DNA of 64,000 bases from Kalmusia sp. IMI 367209 (taxonomy: Eukaryota > Ascomycota > Dothideomycetes > Pleosporales > Didymosphaeriaceae), in assembly GCA_027946365.1 (NCBI GenBank), contig JAPEUQ010000002.1, positions 2,728,001 through 2,792,000 of the forward strand. Reading direction: 5' to 3'. The notes below the pieces were generated by a model that was given only the letters and a program-made list of their open reading frames with translations, was not told where the DNA came from and did no database searches. Numbering within the stretch: the stretch's first letter is position 1; each line of letters opens with the position of its first letter. Below are positions 42,678 through 54,191 of the stretch, piece after piece. A program made the position numbers and the translations under genes.

Positions 42678-44644
42678 ACTGGATCTTCGGCACGTCTGAT
42701 GGCCAGTCGAAAGGAGTGATAGACGGAGGTTTTTTTTTGTAATTGGATCCCTATCAATGTGACGGCATCATCGCGAGAAGAAATTTGGCTGCGAAGTTGG
42801 ACTCGATCGTGGCTATCACAAACCTATCGAAACATTTGCTTCGTGAACGTGCACGGAGATGCACGCAAATTTGCTTTTATCGCTATTACTTTTTTACCGA
42901 GCAGTCGAACGACGACCGACAGCCAGGTCTATGGTGCTGATGCACTCACTGATATCTACTAGTAACAGACCTTGGTTCACGCGGCACGGCGCGGTAGTGG
43001 TACCGATCTATTCCACCAAGTAGAGAGCGGCGAAGCTCTTCCGAACTTTACGTTTTGTGTACCCTGTATCCTGCAGCAAGATCAGGCAAGTTCGTCCGGT
43101 CACGGCAAGTTAAATGCCTTCATGCGTTGAAAAATCTTGTGAAAATCTCGGATAAGACTGTTGCTTGTAGATATCTCGTTGTATCCCGCCTTGACCGGCT
43201 TTATACATCAATTTGTCGTACTCAGCAGTGGCAGACTTTCTAGCGATATCTTGCTACGCCGGATGTGACTACCGGCTAAGAATCATCAACGTTCCCGAAT
43301 AGCGAGATCGCTCATCACACGGCAATATTGTTGATGTACAACAGCGATGATGCCGCTGATTAACAACATGATTGGCGCACAGTCCGTCTCGCTCGTCCCA
43401 CCTGAGCACATGTGCGCCACACCCAGGAACGCAAACTGCCGCTTTTGCGCCTCCAATCGGCTGGTCCAACAGGTCCAATGTGCTGAAAGGGAGTGCGCGT
43501 CGATGCGCAACCGTGGCGTCGGATAGCGCGGATAGCGCGTGCTGTACAGGAGACGTAGCGTTCGCGAGTGGAACACATATGTCAATCATATCGAGCTTGG
43601 TGCTACCAAAGTGACTCGCACGAAGGACGGATGTTTTTGGGACTCGGCTGACGAAGCTCTGGACCTGGTCGGCAAGGCCAGGAGATCGCTTAGCTTATCC
43701 AAATTGATTGGAAACGCTACGTTTCTCAGGCGAGGCATTGCACAGAGTTGCCGAATACCGAAGGCATACGATTCTGTTAAAGTCTCACAGTCACTTACTA
43801 GCAACCCTTAGTGTGGCGTTGAAACAAGATTATGGTCAAAAACATCACGAGGACAGCAGAATCAAACCTCGACGCCCCTCATTCTGTCTCACACGACGTA
43901 AAAGTTGTGCAGATCGAGGTGAAATGGAAGAACTCTATCTCAAACTAAGACGGAAGAGGCCTTGTCCATTGACCGAGGATGCTGGAGCCCGATGCGTCTT
44001 AGTATCTAGGTACAGTAGATTTCACGGATATTACATAGGCAACGAGGGTCATGTCAAATGGTGAACCGCTCTTCGTGAACATCTTTCTTTACCTAAAAGA
44101 AAAGCCCTTCGAGTTCATATCACGAAGGAGGAAAACATAGCTGAAGGGTTGTCTAAGATGTCCAGAGAGGCGATTTATCAGGGCTCACACGACGATTTGT
44201 GCCTAAGAGCGCCTCTTCAATTCGGAGTAACAGTGGCTTTGATGCTACGACCAAGGGAGAGGCGGTAAAAACTCTGATCTGGCTGCATCATTGCAGCCTC
44301 GTTCTGGCGAGCTGGGTATAAAAGCTCGTGGTAAGGAAAGAGGGTTCGAAGCAGCAGAGGCATATCATATACGACTATTACCGTAAGTATCCTCCTACTT
44401 TAAAGCTATTCCCACTGTTGTCAGTCTATCTTTCCCCTCTTTTCCTATCTCGAGTACAACGAGATGCCTAACTCGACCCTTCCCCTCTCCATTCACCTAC
44501 CCCGCGGTATTACTGTAACACCACATAGCTGCCAACATCATTTCCCGATAGCATAGTGTGTCGCTATTCCACTTTCTTGTGAACGATAAACCTGTTCCAC
44601 TGATCACTTCAACTAGGGTACCTACAACAAGAACAACCATCGCC
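42678..44644. other. intergenic region, possibly with decayed repeat
   Basis: Open frames of 90-118 codons around 43270-44064 overlap on both strands. Around 43940-44200 one plus-strand frame with a single TGA reads ALREHLSLPKRKALRVHIT then EENIAEGLSKM, which could be the end of a retroelement polyprotein but is too short to call. The right end, with a pyrimidine-rich leader, is the cupin promoter. Confidence 0.35.
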
Positions 44645-45382
44645 ATGACCAAGTTCCTACTTCCGACCTTCTTCCTTCTACAATTCGCCCACGCCGTGGA
44701 CAAGACTGCCGACCCCGACCTAAACGCTAAGCTCAAACTCGCGACCACCGTCTATGACAGACACGGAATTCTTGACAAAGACGAGGACTGGATCTACGAC
44801 TTCAACTCGGCCCAACCCACCGACGCCTTCAAACCGGGCAGTGTCAAGAACGCCAATGCAGCCACCTTCCCCGCAATGACCGGTCAGGGCATGACCGTTG
44901 CGCAGCTCAACTTGGGCCCGTGTGCCATGCTGCCTGCCCATTATCATCCAAGAGCCACCAACATGGTGCTTGCTATCACAGGCAACACGACTACATGGAT
45001 GGTCAATGAAAATGGTGTGAGGACCGTGACTACGACTCTGACACCGGGCAAGATGACCATCTTCCCCATGGGCAGTCTGCATACAATGCAGAACAACGGT
45101 AAGCAAACCCTTAATCCACGCTCTCCTTATCCATGTACTAATAAGTCAACAGGCTGCGATGATGCATATCTCGTCAGCGCCCTCAACTCCGAGGACACGG
45201 GTACACTTAATGCCGCGACCGGCATCTGGAGCCTGCGCGACGACATGATCCGCGCTGCCTTTGGCGATCCCAACTTTGACGTCCAGGGCGTCGGCAGAAA
45301 CATCCCCGCGGTGGGCACTGGGTCTACGTATGGCAGTGCGGAGTGCATGTCAAGGTGTGGTATGACCAGGAATGAGTCCTAA
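44645..45382 (+). CDS. secreted cupin (germin/spherulin-1-like) protein
   Basis: Two exons, 44645-45098 and 45153-45382, give 227 residues. The N-terminus MTKFLLPTFFLLQFAHA is a signal peptide. The beta-barrel motif 1 reads PAHYHPRATNMVLAITG: two metal-ligand histidines are present, but the usual glutamate of germins (HxH-x3/4-E) is replaced by Asn. Motif 2 (PGKMTIFPMGSLHTMQNNG) keeps its histidine. Fungal spherulin-like cupins are extracellular proteins; some bind Mn and have oxalate- or superoxide-related activity. The lost acidic ligand makes classical oxalate oxidase activity doubtful. The open frame begins earlier at 44558, but the ATG at 44645 gives the clean signal peptide. Confidence 0.9.
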   Translation: MTKFLLPTFFLLQFAHAVDKTADPDLNAKLKLATTVYDRHGILDKDEDWIYDFNSAQPTDAFKPGSVKNANAATFPAMTGQGMTVAQLNLGPCAMLPAHYHPRATNMVLAITGNTTTWMVNENGVRTVTTTLTPGKMTIFPMGSLHTMQNNGKQTLNPRSPYPCTNKSTGCDDAYLVSALNSEDTGTLNAATGIWSLRDDMIRAAFGDPNFDVQGVGRNIPAVGTGSTYGSAECMSRCGMTRNES

Positions 45383-45690
45383 CTTGGTGCGCCACTTGGG
45401 TTCAGCGTTGATGTTGGGAAAATGACGTATTGTCAATCCTTTCCTCCTGTTGTTGTTCTCACAGTGTGTCTTTGTTGTATTTGATTTGACGAGAGCTGAT
45501 TGTAGAGTAAAGTCTGAAAACCTTAGAAAATATCTCGGTTTGTCTGTTGGCCTTATTTCTACTTTGCAGTGACCTCGCTTGCTCTGCTGACGAGGTACTC
45601 CTTCATCTTTTCTTTCATGGGCGAGGTCATATCGTTTATAAAGGGGCGAGGGAATACGAAGTGACAGAGTGTACTCTATATTGGCATGGT

Positions 45691-46152
45691 TTAAGTAGTC
45701 ACGCACTCTTGCAACGTATTCTTGACTCTCTCGACATCGTTCTCCGGCATGTTCCTTCCCTTGATGTTGCTGATCACCACAGTCTTTTCTCTGCTTTTCA
45801 AGCCTTTTACAATTTCAACGTCCGACTTCGGCACTTTAAGAGCCTACTCGGCGTTAGCACGATAATAAGGAAGCTAGCTTAGTAGAGGTCGCGTCTACAC
45901 AACAAACAAGCTTACCTCTGCGATGACCTCCCTCACAGCCTTGTTAGCCTCTCCCTCCTTCGCACGTGCTGCAACACAGACTTCGATTGCTTCATCTGAC
46001 ACAGCGGTGATGCCTTCTCTATTGGCACTGACACCCGGCTTGACCCGGCAAAGTAGCTGGATCGAGCCGGTCGGTGTCTTCGATCCCTTGGTGGCTATGA
46101 AACGGATTGCTGGAGAGAACATGTCGAGCCGGGGAGGCGCATTTGAGGACAT
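45691..46152 (-). CDS. DUF167 (YggU/UPF0235) family protein
   Basis: Two exons, 46152-45916 and 45843-45691, join to 130 residues across a 72-nt intron. The sequence fits the small alpha/beta DUF167 fold: [20 protein letters not shown], then [40 protein letters not shown], then [13 protein letters not shown]. The AxxxxGxANxAL/V helix with KSDVEIVKG is the family signature. Found from bacteria to human (C15orf40); biochemical role unknown. It is divergent from arginase with about 870 bases between starts. Confidence 0.88.
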
Positions 46153-46589
46153 GTGATGCGCGGCCTGAACGGTGAATTAGGCAGGTCAGCGGAACAATCT
46201 GGCGGTGTGCGTGGGGGTGGAGATCGCTCGGTGATAGGCCGGGTGTGCAGCATGATATCAGATGAAAGCTCCACGGCTGAACTTGGGCCGATCGAAAGCG
46301 AACACACGGACCAGCCAAGGAACACAGCCAATCAGGTGCCACTTGTGCTAGCGATCTCGAGCAGCCATGCCGTGCGGAGAGGCTCCTGTCTGCCATCGTA
46401 TAGCTTCTAGACGACTCCAATGTTGCACTTTTTCGCATTCCCTGGCATGCATTTTCCTCGAGACAAGCATCGCAAGCACCGCCGCAACCGTTGACAACAT
46501 CGCTGCCCGACCTCGGCTTACCAACCGCATCCGACCGCTAGCGGGCCCTCAGATAGACCGCTGTCTACGCCTGTAACTTAGCGACGACT

Positions 46590-46635
46590 CGTCCCCTAAG
46601 TACAACTTCTGGCGATGCGTCGTCCCCTAAGTACA
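46590..46635. repeat. short direct repeat upstream of arginase
   Basis: cgtcccctaagtaca occurs at 46590-46604 and 46621-46635, period 31, with further similarity around both copies. It lies in the divergent promoter between the DUF167 gene and arginase and could be a pair of binding sites. Confidence 0.6.
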
Positions 46636-47026
46636 GGTTCTCGCGACGGCAGAGTTTTTCAAAGGACACAATTACCTAAGAGATGGCGCAGCCCTCAGCG
46701 ATAAAAGGCCGGCCACGCGCCCTGTTCCTGCCAGCCCGCTGTAGACGCTTTTTTTCCTGACTTTTTGGTTCCGCAAATAGGACGCACAGTATACATAGCC
46801 GGAAAGGGTGTGAATGCAATAATTGCTTCATTGCGCATACGTACATAGGCGAACACGAGCCCAGGGGCGACCGTAAGTGCCTTGTTTTTCTGCGCTTGTT
46901 ATGGCACAAGAGCGTCCAGCAGCACCCTCATTCCTTTGTCAACGGCGCCCACCCACTCCGACCACAAGCGCGAAATCCAACCCAGTGACTAACGCGTCTG
47001 CGCAGCATCTACTCACCAACACCAAC

Positions 47027-48117
47027 ATGACGTCCGCACCCCAAATACAGCCTAAATTCCTCCCAAATCGCCATGATTTGGGCGTCGTGGCAGTTGGCTT
47101 CTCGGGCGGCCAGGTGAGTATATCGTTCTGCGACTTGGTAGCGGCAGCTGACGAGCCTTAGCCCAAAGCTGGTGTCGACGCAGCACCAATGGCCCTCATC
47201 GAGCACGGTCTGATCCAACAGCTTGAAGAGGATTTGGAGTTCAAAGTTAGTTATGATGGGCAGGTACACAATTACTCTGAGTTTGTGCCCGCAGAGGACC
47301 CGGACTACCGCAACATGAAGCAGCCCAAGTTCGTTAGCGCAGTCACGAGAGAAGTGAGCGAACAGGTCTACAGCCACGCGAAGAGTGGCAAGCTGGTTCT
47401 CACACTTGGTGGCGACCATTCCATAGCGATTGGCACCATCTCGGGCACAGCAAGAGCGATCCGGGAACGACTTGACAAAGAAATCGCAGTCATCTGGGTC
47501 GATGCACATGCAGACATCAACACGCCAGAGACATCCGATAGCGGCAACATTCACGGCATGCCTGTAGCATTCTTGACGGGCCTTGCGACCGAGGAGAGGG
47601 AGGACACGTTCGGCTGGTTGAAAGAGCATCACCGACTAAGCACGAAGAAGATCGTCTACATCGGCCTCCGCGATGTGGACAAGGGCGAGAAGAAGATTCT
47701 GAAGGAGCACGGCATCAAGGCCTTCTCCATGCACGACATTGACAGGTAAGCTCAGCCGCCATATATCGGCCCTGTTTGCCCCAAGGGTCTCCGTGCTGAT
47801 TTTGAGGACGTAGGCACGGTATTGGCAAAGTCATGGACATGGCCCTAGGCTGGATCGGTAGCGACACCCCTATCCACCTGTCTTTTGATGTGGATGCGCT
47901 GGACCCGATGTGGGCACCGAGCACGGGCACGCCGGTGCGAGGTGGCTTGACGCTGCGCGAGGGAGATTTTATTGCTGAGTGCGTAGCTGAGACGGGTTCC
48001 TTGGTTGCTCTAGATCTGGTCGAGGTAAACCCGAGCCTTGATGAGCAAGGCGCGAGTGATACTGTGCGGGCTGGGTGCAGCATTGTCAGGTGCGCGCTCG
48101 GAGACACGCTCTTGTGA
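47027..48117 (+). CDS. CAR1: arginase (L-arginine amidinohydrolase)
   Basis: Three exons, 47027-47113, 47162-47745 and 47814-48117, give 324 residues, the normal length of fungal arginase. It hydrolyses L-arginine to ornithine and urea, opening arginine catabolism. All three manganese-binding signatures are present in order: [26 protein letters not shown] and SFDVDALDP, followed by ALDLVEVNP with the conserved glutamate that contacts the substrate. The N-terminal [22 protein letters not shown] matches the family's GQ-x-GV-x-x-GP segment. Introns are 48 and 68 nt. The ATG at 47027 gives a short cytosolic N-terminus with no targeting signal. Confidence 0.96.
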
Positions 48118-49017
48118 AGCGCTGCAGCCGGTTTTGGGAATGACATTTCTGAGCAAGACATCGGGTTAGCTAGTCGGCGCACGACATAGATTTCCTACCT
48201 AATTCTGATGAGCCCTAGAGCGATAGTTTGGTCATGGGTAGAAGGACGAATATGAATCGGAAGCATTTGCTGACTCAACTACTTCCCGAAGGTCCGAAGG
48301 AGAAACGGATCTCTTTGACCTTGCACGTGCTTCTGCTTGCTTATCCAACATCAATCAACAGCACGGAATTCCACATGATTCTCACTGTAAGCTCTGAGTA
48401 GCCAATAAAGTGCGATTACTACGCAGAAAATCGGAACGAGGCCTCCATCGCATTCCGAGTTGACCGACACCTCTTGTTCACCCCTCGAACAAAGCTGTCC
48501 AGCTCAACGGATTGGTCGCGAAACACCAGGTGCCCAAAGACAATCTTCACAAGCGTTCGCGTTCCGGCGCCGATCCCTGCCGATGTCAAAGCTGTAGCTG
48601 TCGAATTTAGTACGTCATGGGTCGTCCTCTCCGAGACTATCCGCCAAAAAAACATCAGCTCCCCCAGCAGCTCCACCACAACATGTGAACTCCTTATAAG
48701 CGCCGATATGTATTATAATTGAACCAATTGGCCTGGTCCGACGTAGCAACAATGCAGCCTACTGTGCGCCTCTCCCACCTCCACCAATTGCCAACTAGCA
48801 TTCGTGAATTACTATCTCGGAACTGCAGTCGGACAACAAGACCGGGGACCTTAACAAGCCACCATGCCCTCCTGTCGCGCGCAATCGCTGGCTCGTGCCA
48901 TTCACATGGCGGTGTTGTGCAGCAGAGGAGAACGCTGACTATAAGTCAACTGGACTCTGGAAGAGACCGTAAGTGTTTCGGCGTTTTCTAAGCCCAAGGA
49001 ACGTATCGCAGCGAGTC
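48118..49017. other. intergenic region / 5' part of the NADH dehydrogenase gene
   Basis: A frame at 48752-48968 encodes LLSRAIAGSCHSH and VVQQRRTLTIS, basic and serine-rich like a mitochondrial presequence. It ends at a good GTAAGT donor, but its phase does not match the acceptor at 49011. An 86-codon minus frame at 48419-48679 shows no motif. Confidence 0.4.
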
Positions 49018-50759
49018 ATGAGCATCGCACAAAAGGTTTTGGGGCTAATTGGGGTTCGAGCAGAAAGAGAACGCGTCGTCGTCTTGGGCAGCGGATGGGC
49101 AGGGTACACGGTTGCGCGAGCGCTCGATTCGAAGAAGTACCAGACCGTCGTTGTGTCGCCCCGGTCGTACTTTGCTTTCACGCCCCTGCTTGCTTCGACG
49201 TCGGTGGGCACGCTCGAATTCCGGACCGCGCTGGAGCCCATACGCACGAGGAGGTCCAATGTGAATTTCTTCCAGGGGTGGGCGGATGCCGTCGACTTCA
49301 AGAACAAAAAGATCACGATAGAGGAGGCCGTCGAGGATCGGTACTCTTCGCAAGCCTTGACTGAGGACAGACATAAGGGGGAGACGGAGGGGCAAACACG
49401 CGAGAGAAGAGCGACTGAGGCGAAGAAGGGGACGTTGTTTGAACTGCCCTACGATAAATTGATCGTTACTGTGGGATGCTATAGTCAGACGTTCGGTACG
49501 TGAGGATGAGGTCACGTGGACTACTTTTACTGACTCCTTTTCTGATTTGAAGGCACTCCTGGGGTTAAAGAACACGCGTAGGTCTCCTCAAGATCGATAG
49601 CATCGAGATATATTGACCTAGTGATTAGGTTCTTCTTGAAAGATGTCGGTGACGCTCGAAAGATTAGGAATCGGATTTTGGCCTGCTTCGAAGCCGCAGC
49701 TCTACCTACTACCACCGACGAACAGCGCAAACAGCTCCTCAACTTTGCTGTAGTTGGTGGAGGGCCTACTGGTATCGAGTTCTCTGCCGAGCTGCACGAC
49801 ATTATACACGAGGACCTGGCCCGCATCTATCCTGAGCTCATCCCGTTCCACAAGATCACCGTGTATGATGTTGCGAAAAAAGTACTCCCTATGTTCGATG
49901 AGAAATTAGCCAAGTACGCCATGGATACTTTTGCTCGAGAAGGCATAGCCATTAAAACGGACCACCATGTTGAAGAACTGCGGCCGGGTGCTCCAGGAGA
50001 GGAGGATGCCTCGGCCAAGGAGCATGCAGTCTATACTCTAAAGGTCAAAGAGCAAGGTGAGATAGGTGTCGGCATGGTAGTATGGAGTACGCGCTTCCCA
50101 ACAGCCCAAACCCTAGCCCTTCGATACTGACATAACCAGGCACGGGACTAATGCAAAACCCCTTCGTCGCACAAGCCCGCGATCAAGTCTACGAAGTCCC
50201 CAAAGCTCTTCGCAGCCTTGATTTTCCCTCCAACGATCCAGACTCTCCCCATTGGAGCATCAAACTAGATCCCAAGTCAAGCTCCGTTGTCACTGACACC
50301 CGGCTTCGCGTCAAACTCGTCGCCTCAACAGGCTCAACCGACGCTAAACCCGAAGCGATCCTCAACGACGTCTTCGCCCTCGGAGACTGCGCCATCGTAG
50401 AAGGTACACAATACCCCGCCACCGCCCAGGTCGCCTCGCAGAAGGCGTACTGGCTCGCAAAGCGCCTCAACAAAGATGACATCGAGAAGGCGGGCTTCAC
50501 GTGGAAGAATATGGGCGTCATGGCGTACATAGGGAACTGGAACGCGCTGCTGCAGGGCGGTGGGACCAGCAGCGGGGTTTCCGGCCGCCTTGCGTGGATC
50601 ATCTGGCGCGGAGCTTATCTCACGAAAAGCGTAAGCTGGCGCAATAAGATTCTGATTCCTATGTACTGGTAAGTGCGTTCCTGAACGTTTGTCGACGTGA
50701 CTAACGAGGGGTTCAGGGTGATCAATTGGATTTTTGGCCGAGATATAAGTCGTTTTTAG
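49018..50759 (+). CDS. type II (alternative) NADH:ubiquinone oxidoreductase
   Basis: Exons 49018-49495, 49553-49577 (a 25-nt microexon), 49629-50086, 50140-50668 and 50717-50759 join in frame to 510 residues; four introns of 48-57 nt. It is a rotenone-insensitive flavoenzyme of the inner mitochondrial membrane that passes electrons from NADH to ubiquinone without proton pumping. Two dinucleotide-binding folds are visible: VVVLGSGWAGYTVARAL near residue 20 (FAD) and LNFAVVGGGPTGIEFSAEL (NADH). Later come DVFALGDCAIVEG (FAD) and the C-terminal NWNALLQGG and amphipathic RNKILIPMYWVINWIFGRD, which anchors to membrane. No EF-hand insert is seen, only a charged insertion near residues 110-150. The predicted product begins MSIAQKVLGLIG; a presequence exon upstream is likely but unresolved. 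Confidence 0.93.
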
Positions 50760-52400
50760 AAGTCGTTCCTCGGCATACCTCGGAATCCGTAGAATCAAAC
50801 CCGAGTCTTTATCATCTTCGTGTATATAGATTTGAGGGGTAGAATAGTTGAAGCGAGACCCGTACATATGGCCACCTCGTTAGTACGTATACCACCTGAA
50901 CATCAAAATTTCTCTAGCCCCTGGTTTCTAGGCATCAGCTTCGTTTCTATTGATGCTACGTGCGCGCTCTACCTAGTTTCCTTCTCTGAACACCTTGTGT
51001 GCGGTTCAAGTATGCAATTTGCTTCAGGGAACGACTCGCCATCTAGATTCTAAGCATCACTTCATAGTTTCCCCTGTGCACCCCCACTACGCTATTATGC
51101 CACTGTCCTGCCATTGGATCAAGCTAAAGGATAGATGTGGGATAGACGAGGAGGATGTGAGCTTATGTCACGAGTGGGTAAGTCTAGCTCCTTCGGAACC
51201 CCCGCTCTAATTAGAGAATGGCGCTATCGGGATGCGAACGAGCAAGGTGACGCGTGAGACTTTGTGCCCATGTTCGCCGTGGCAATTAGCAGGTGTCGCG
51301 CAGGAAACTGATGACTTGGCCAACCACGATTGCAGCAGATACGAGGAACACTAAGATTCCAAGCGCTATGGATCCTGCGTGAGAACCGTCAGACGGTCGT
51401 GCTTTCACGATCCGTGCTTTTGTGGCCCTTGCTTTTGCGGCCCGTTGCGTACGTGCATTGCTGACCGCTTCAGCGGAGATTTGAAGAAAGACCAGGTCTT
51501 AGAATAGGGACTGGAAAATACGCCCGATCAAGCTGGAAGATGGAGACGGATCGTGCATGGTTACAGATGCTGCCTGAAATTAGGACTGCAAGTGGCCTGT
51601 TTGTTTATTCACCGCAACTGGGTCGCTAAATGGCACGTATGCCGCCTCTAGGATGAAAGATTCAGTAAATTCCAATGGACTCTTGCAGAGGTGGGAATTT
51701 GCCTTTGGCCGACGCCACAGATATGCCCTCCCCTCCGTTGGTCACCGGCGGTGCGTCAGATCGCTCATGAGTGCTCGGAGGTACTCCACAGTGTGCAGCC
51801 CTACCGGCAAGGTTGTTCATGCCTCGGCGAACGACCCCGGGCCCAGCCAATCGCGGCACTGATTACACTGAAATCATTCGCCGACGCATCTAACAAGGTA
51901 TTCATCCATGTAGAAACCTGGCCGGAGATGTTGCGTAAGGTTACATGCCTTGTGACGATCTGCTGCAAGCGTGTCTGGGATGCTGATAGGCTGGCCTTTA
52001 TCCCCACATCGCTCGTCCGGTGCCTTTGATCTTAAAGTGTGGCGGGTGCTGGCCGGAAGGCCATACAGATGAAACTGCTGCAGCGATAGCGCGGGCGGGC
52101 CAAAGTAAGAGCCAGCTATATAAATATTCTTTGCTTCACCACTCTCTCACAAAGCTAGTGGTACCTAAACCATTGCTAAATATACCTACACCGTTAGACT
52201 CACGCGGCTCTGGTAAGTCTGTGACGAGCAATTCAGGAGTTGAGCTGCTAGCCCCTTCTCACTAGAAACAGAGTACTAACTAGATGTTTGGCTAGTCGTA
52301 TTTCAGCACATTGCATGTAATCAGGAAGAGAAAAGCACTCGCCGTCATTATTACGTTGCATCCCGCAGGCCACAGTGACAGCCAAAGCTCAATCGATTCA
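50760..52400. other. intergenic region
   Basis: Mostly unsupported. A minus-strand open stretch, 51498-51286, encodes a basic segment (QRAAKARATKARIVKARP) followed by one hydrophobic helix (GSIALGILVFLVSAAIVVG) close to the C-terminus. That is the layout of a small tail-anchored protein such as Ysy6/RAMP4, but it lacks an ATG, so it is at most a last exon or relic. Confidence 0.4.
51286..51498 (-). other. possible last exon of a small tail-anchored membrane protein
   Basis: About 70 open codons ending in TAA at 51288-51286. Ala/Arg/Lys-rich start, then SDGSHAG, then a 20-residue hydrophobic helix and a short polar tail. No in-frame ATG; a TAA lies just upstream (51499-51501), so an upstream exon would be needed. 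Resembles RAMP4/Ysy6-type proteins in layout only. Confidence 0.25.
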
Positions 52401-53246
52401 ATGTGTGTTCCTATGTTATGCCATAGCGACCCTTCGCATTACAGATGCGCTACCGAATCCATATCTAGTCTCCAGCTAAGTGTGGGATATGACGGTATCA
52501 TCAGTCTATGGCAACCTCAGACAACCATCAAGATCTACATATCTTCCAATAAGGAGAAATCAACATCTCTAGAAAAACACCGTAGGTATATCGCTACGAA
52601 GAACGCTGTCCAAGGAGCAGTCGATGACTGGAATGCGACCCTCACAGATGACTCTGGTGCGCGTCCACGTTTTGCGCAAGTTTCGACGAAGGGGGAGGCC
52701 ACCTGCCAGGTCAAAATCAGATGCCTACCTGAAGACTATGGGTCCGATCCGAACAAGGGCGAGGTGCTTGCCAGCGCTTTCTTCCCTGGCCAACACCCAA
52801 CAATCACACTCTACACGGCAGCTTTCAAGGAACAGAACCTACCATACTTGAAGAATGTCTTCATCCATGAATTAATTCACGTTCAAGGTGTGCGCCATTT
52901 CTTCGCCCCAAGAGAAGATAAGGCACGCTATCTCAAGCCATCTACCCTTGTTGGTAAAAAGGACGAGCTCTCAGTCAGCAACTATATCTATCCATTGAAC
53001 ACGTTGAAGATTCAACCTTCTGACGTGGAAGCACTGACTGAACTCTACGATGGCGTACACGAAAGTATCAACGATTTGCCGGTCCGTTACCATCATGCGG
53101 TGCCATTGTCGAAATGGAGTCAACAAGATGAGGTCGATGCCGAGGGTGGTCAAGAGGATGAAGGGTGGTTCCTCGTTAACCAATTCACGCGAAAGATTGA
53201 CCAAGAAGAGGAATGGTCGATGCTAGGGTCAGATGTAGATCTTTAG
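52401..53246 (+). CDS. metzincin-type zinc metalloprotease
   Basis: Single-exon gene, 281 residues from the ATG at 52401 (the frame opens earlier with TTG). The zinc-binding motif HELIHVQGVRH, at about residues 156-166, is a full HExxHxxGxxH metzincin signature (matrixin/M10-like), preceded by the helix LPYLKNVFIHE. Upstream are a strand-like TTIKIYISS and RYIATKNAVQGAVDDWNATL, the typical N-terminal helix of the matrixin catalytic domain. A possible Met-turn is not obvious: downstream reads SNYIYPLNTLKIQPSDVEALTELY, where the usual SIMYP is replaced by SNYIYP and the helix QPSDVEALTELYG-like is retained. No signal peptide or propeptide cysteine switch, so the protein is probably intracellular. 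The last 50 residues are acidic. Confidence 0.85.
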   Translation: MCVPMLCHSDPSHYRCATESISSLQLSVGYDGIISLWQPQTTIKIYISSNKEKSTSLEKHRRYIATKNAVQGAVDDWNATLTDDSGARPRFAQVSTKGEATCQVKIRCLPEDYGSDPNKGEVLASAFFPGQHPTITLYTAAFKEQNLPYLKNVFIHELIHVQGVRHFFAPREDKARYLKPSTLVGKKDELSVSNYIYPLNTLKIQPSDVEALTELYDGVHESINDLPVRYHHAVPLSKWSQQDEVDAEGGQEDEGWFLVNQFTRKIDQEEEWSMLGSDVDL

Positions 53247-54191
53247 GAGAGTATCGCCCCGCACTTTTGGCCCCCTCCGTATGTGACTGTGATTGGATAG
53301 TCGTATCAGCTAGATATATCATCGATCAAGTTTCGCCACGATCCCTAACTGACTCGAAGGAATAGCGCAGACAAGAAGTAGAGGAGGAGGAACTCGCGCG
53401 TTGTCTGCCTACTTCGTTGAGCCTACTTCACCTTCAGAAAATGTCAACGAAACAGTAATTGTTTGTGGAGCCTTTGAATCCACACTTTATGTAAATTGAT
53501 CTTGCTCTAGTGATTCAAGTCAGGGACATCTAGCCCTTTCTGCTTTAGACCTTAGGAGCTTTACTGACGATGAGCAAGGCGAAGTGAGCCAATAGCTAGT
53601 AATACAATTGGATTCTCCACCGTGCAGCAAACTGTATGCCAGTTCGTATTCTATAGCAATATTGAGTCCGCAACTGGCTGTTCGTAGTAACAAACAACGT
53701 GATCTGCACACAGTTAAAAATGGCCAAGAAGACAACGCTACAATGTTGCGGAATGAAAGTAGGTGGCGCGGAGTGGCCGAAGGAGTTTGGTCCCACTGCA
53801 GAGACTAATATGGCTACCATGTCGGAGCGATACAACAACAGTGACATCAAAGCTGCCACATTGTGGCGCAGTGATCCTCCAACCCCGCTTGAAGTCGCAA
53901 GGTGCCCCGGACAATGCTTACATTATCCACAACCACACCTGCATCCTGCAACTACGGTCCCTCTCGCCATAACCCGCATCGTCAGCTAGCTGTAACGTTT
54001 GCCTTACACTACATAACTTCGCGTAATACCTTCGTGCAGCTATTGTACCACACCCCCACCCGGCCATTTCCTGCCTTCGAATACAGCTCCATAAAGAGGC
54101 TTGTCCTCAACCCTCCACACGCACATCTTACCATTTCCAAATCCAACATTTCACACCAGACCACCACTAAAGCACATCGCTACTCGCAGCC
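53247..54191. other. intergenic region
   Basis: A 151-codon frame at 53902-54357 overlaps the start of the DUF4267 gene in another frame and is Ser/His/Pro-rich in a way typical of pyrimidine-rich leader DNA. It is not a gene. Confidence 0.45.

Noticed and set aside
43708..44210. Possible retroelement end (ALREHLSLPKRK...ENIAEGLSKM)
   Set aside because: Weak likeness to a copia-type RNase H tail, one internal stop and no LTR or integrase sequence found nearby.
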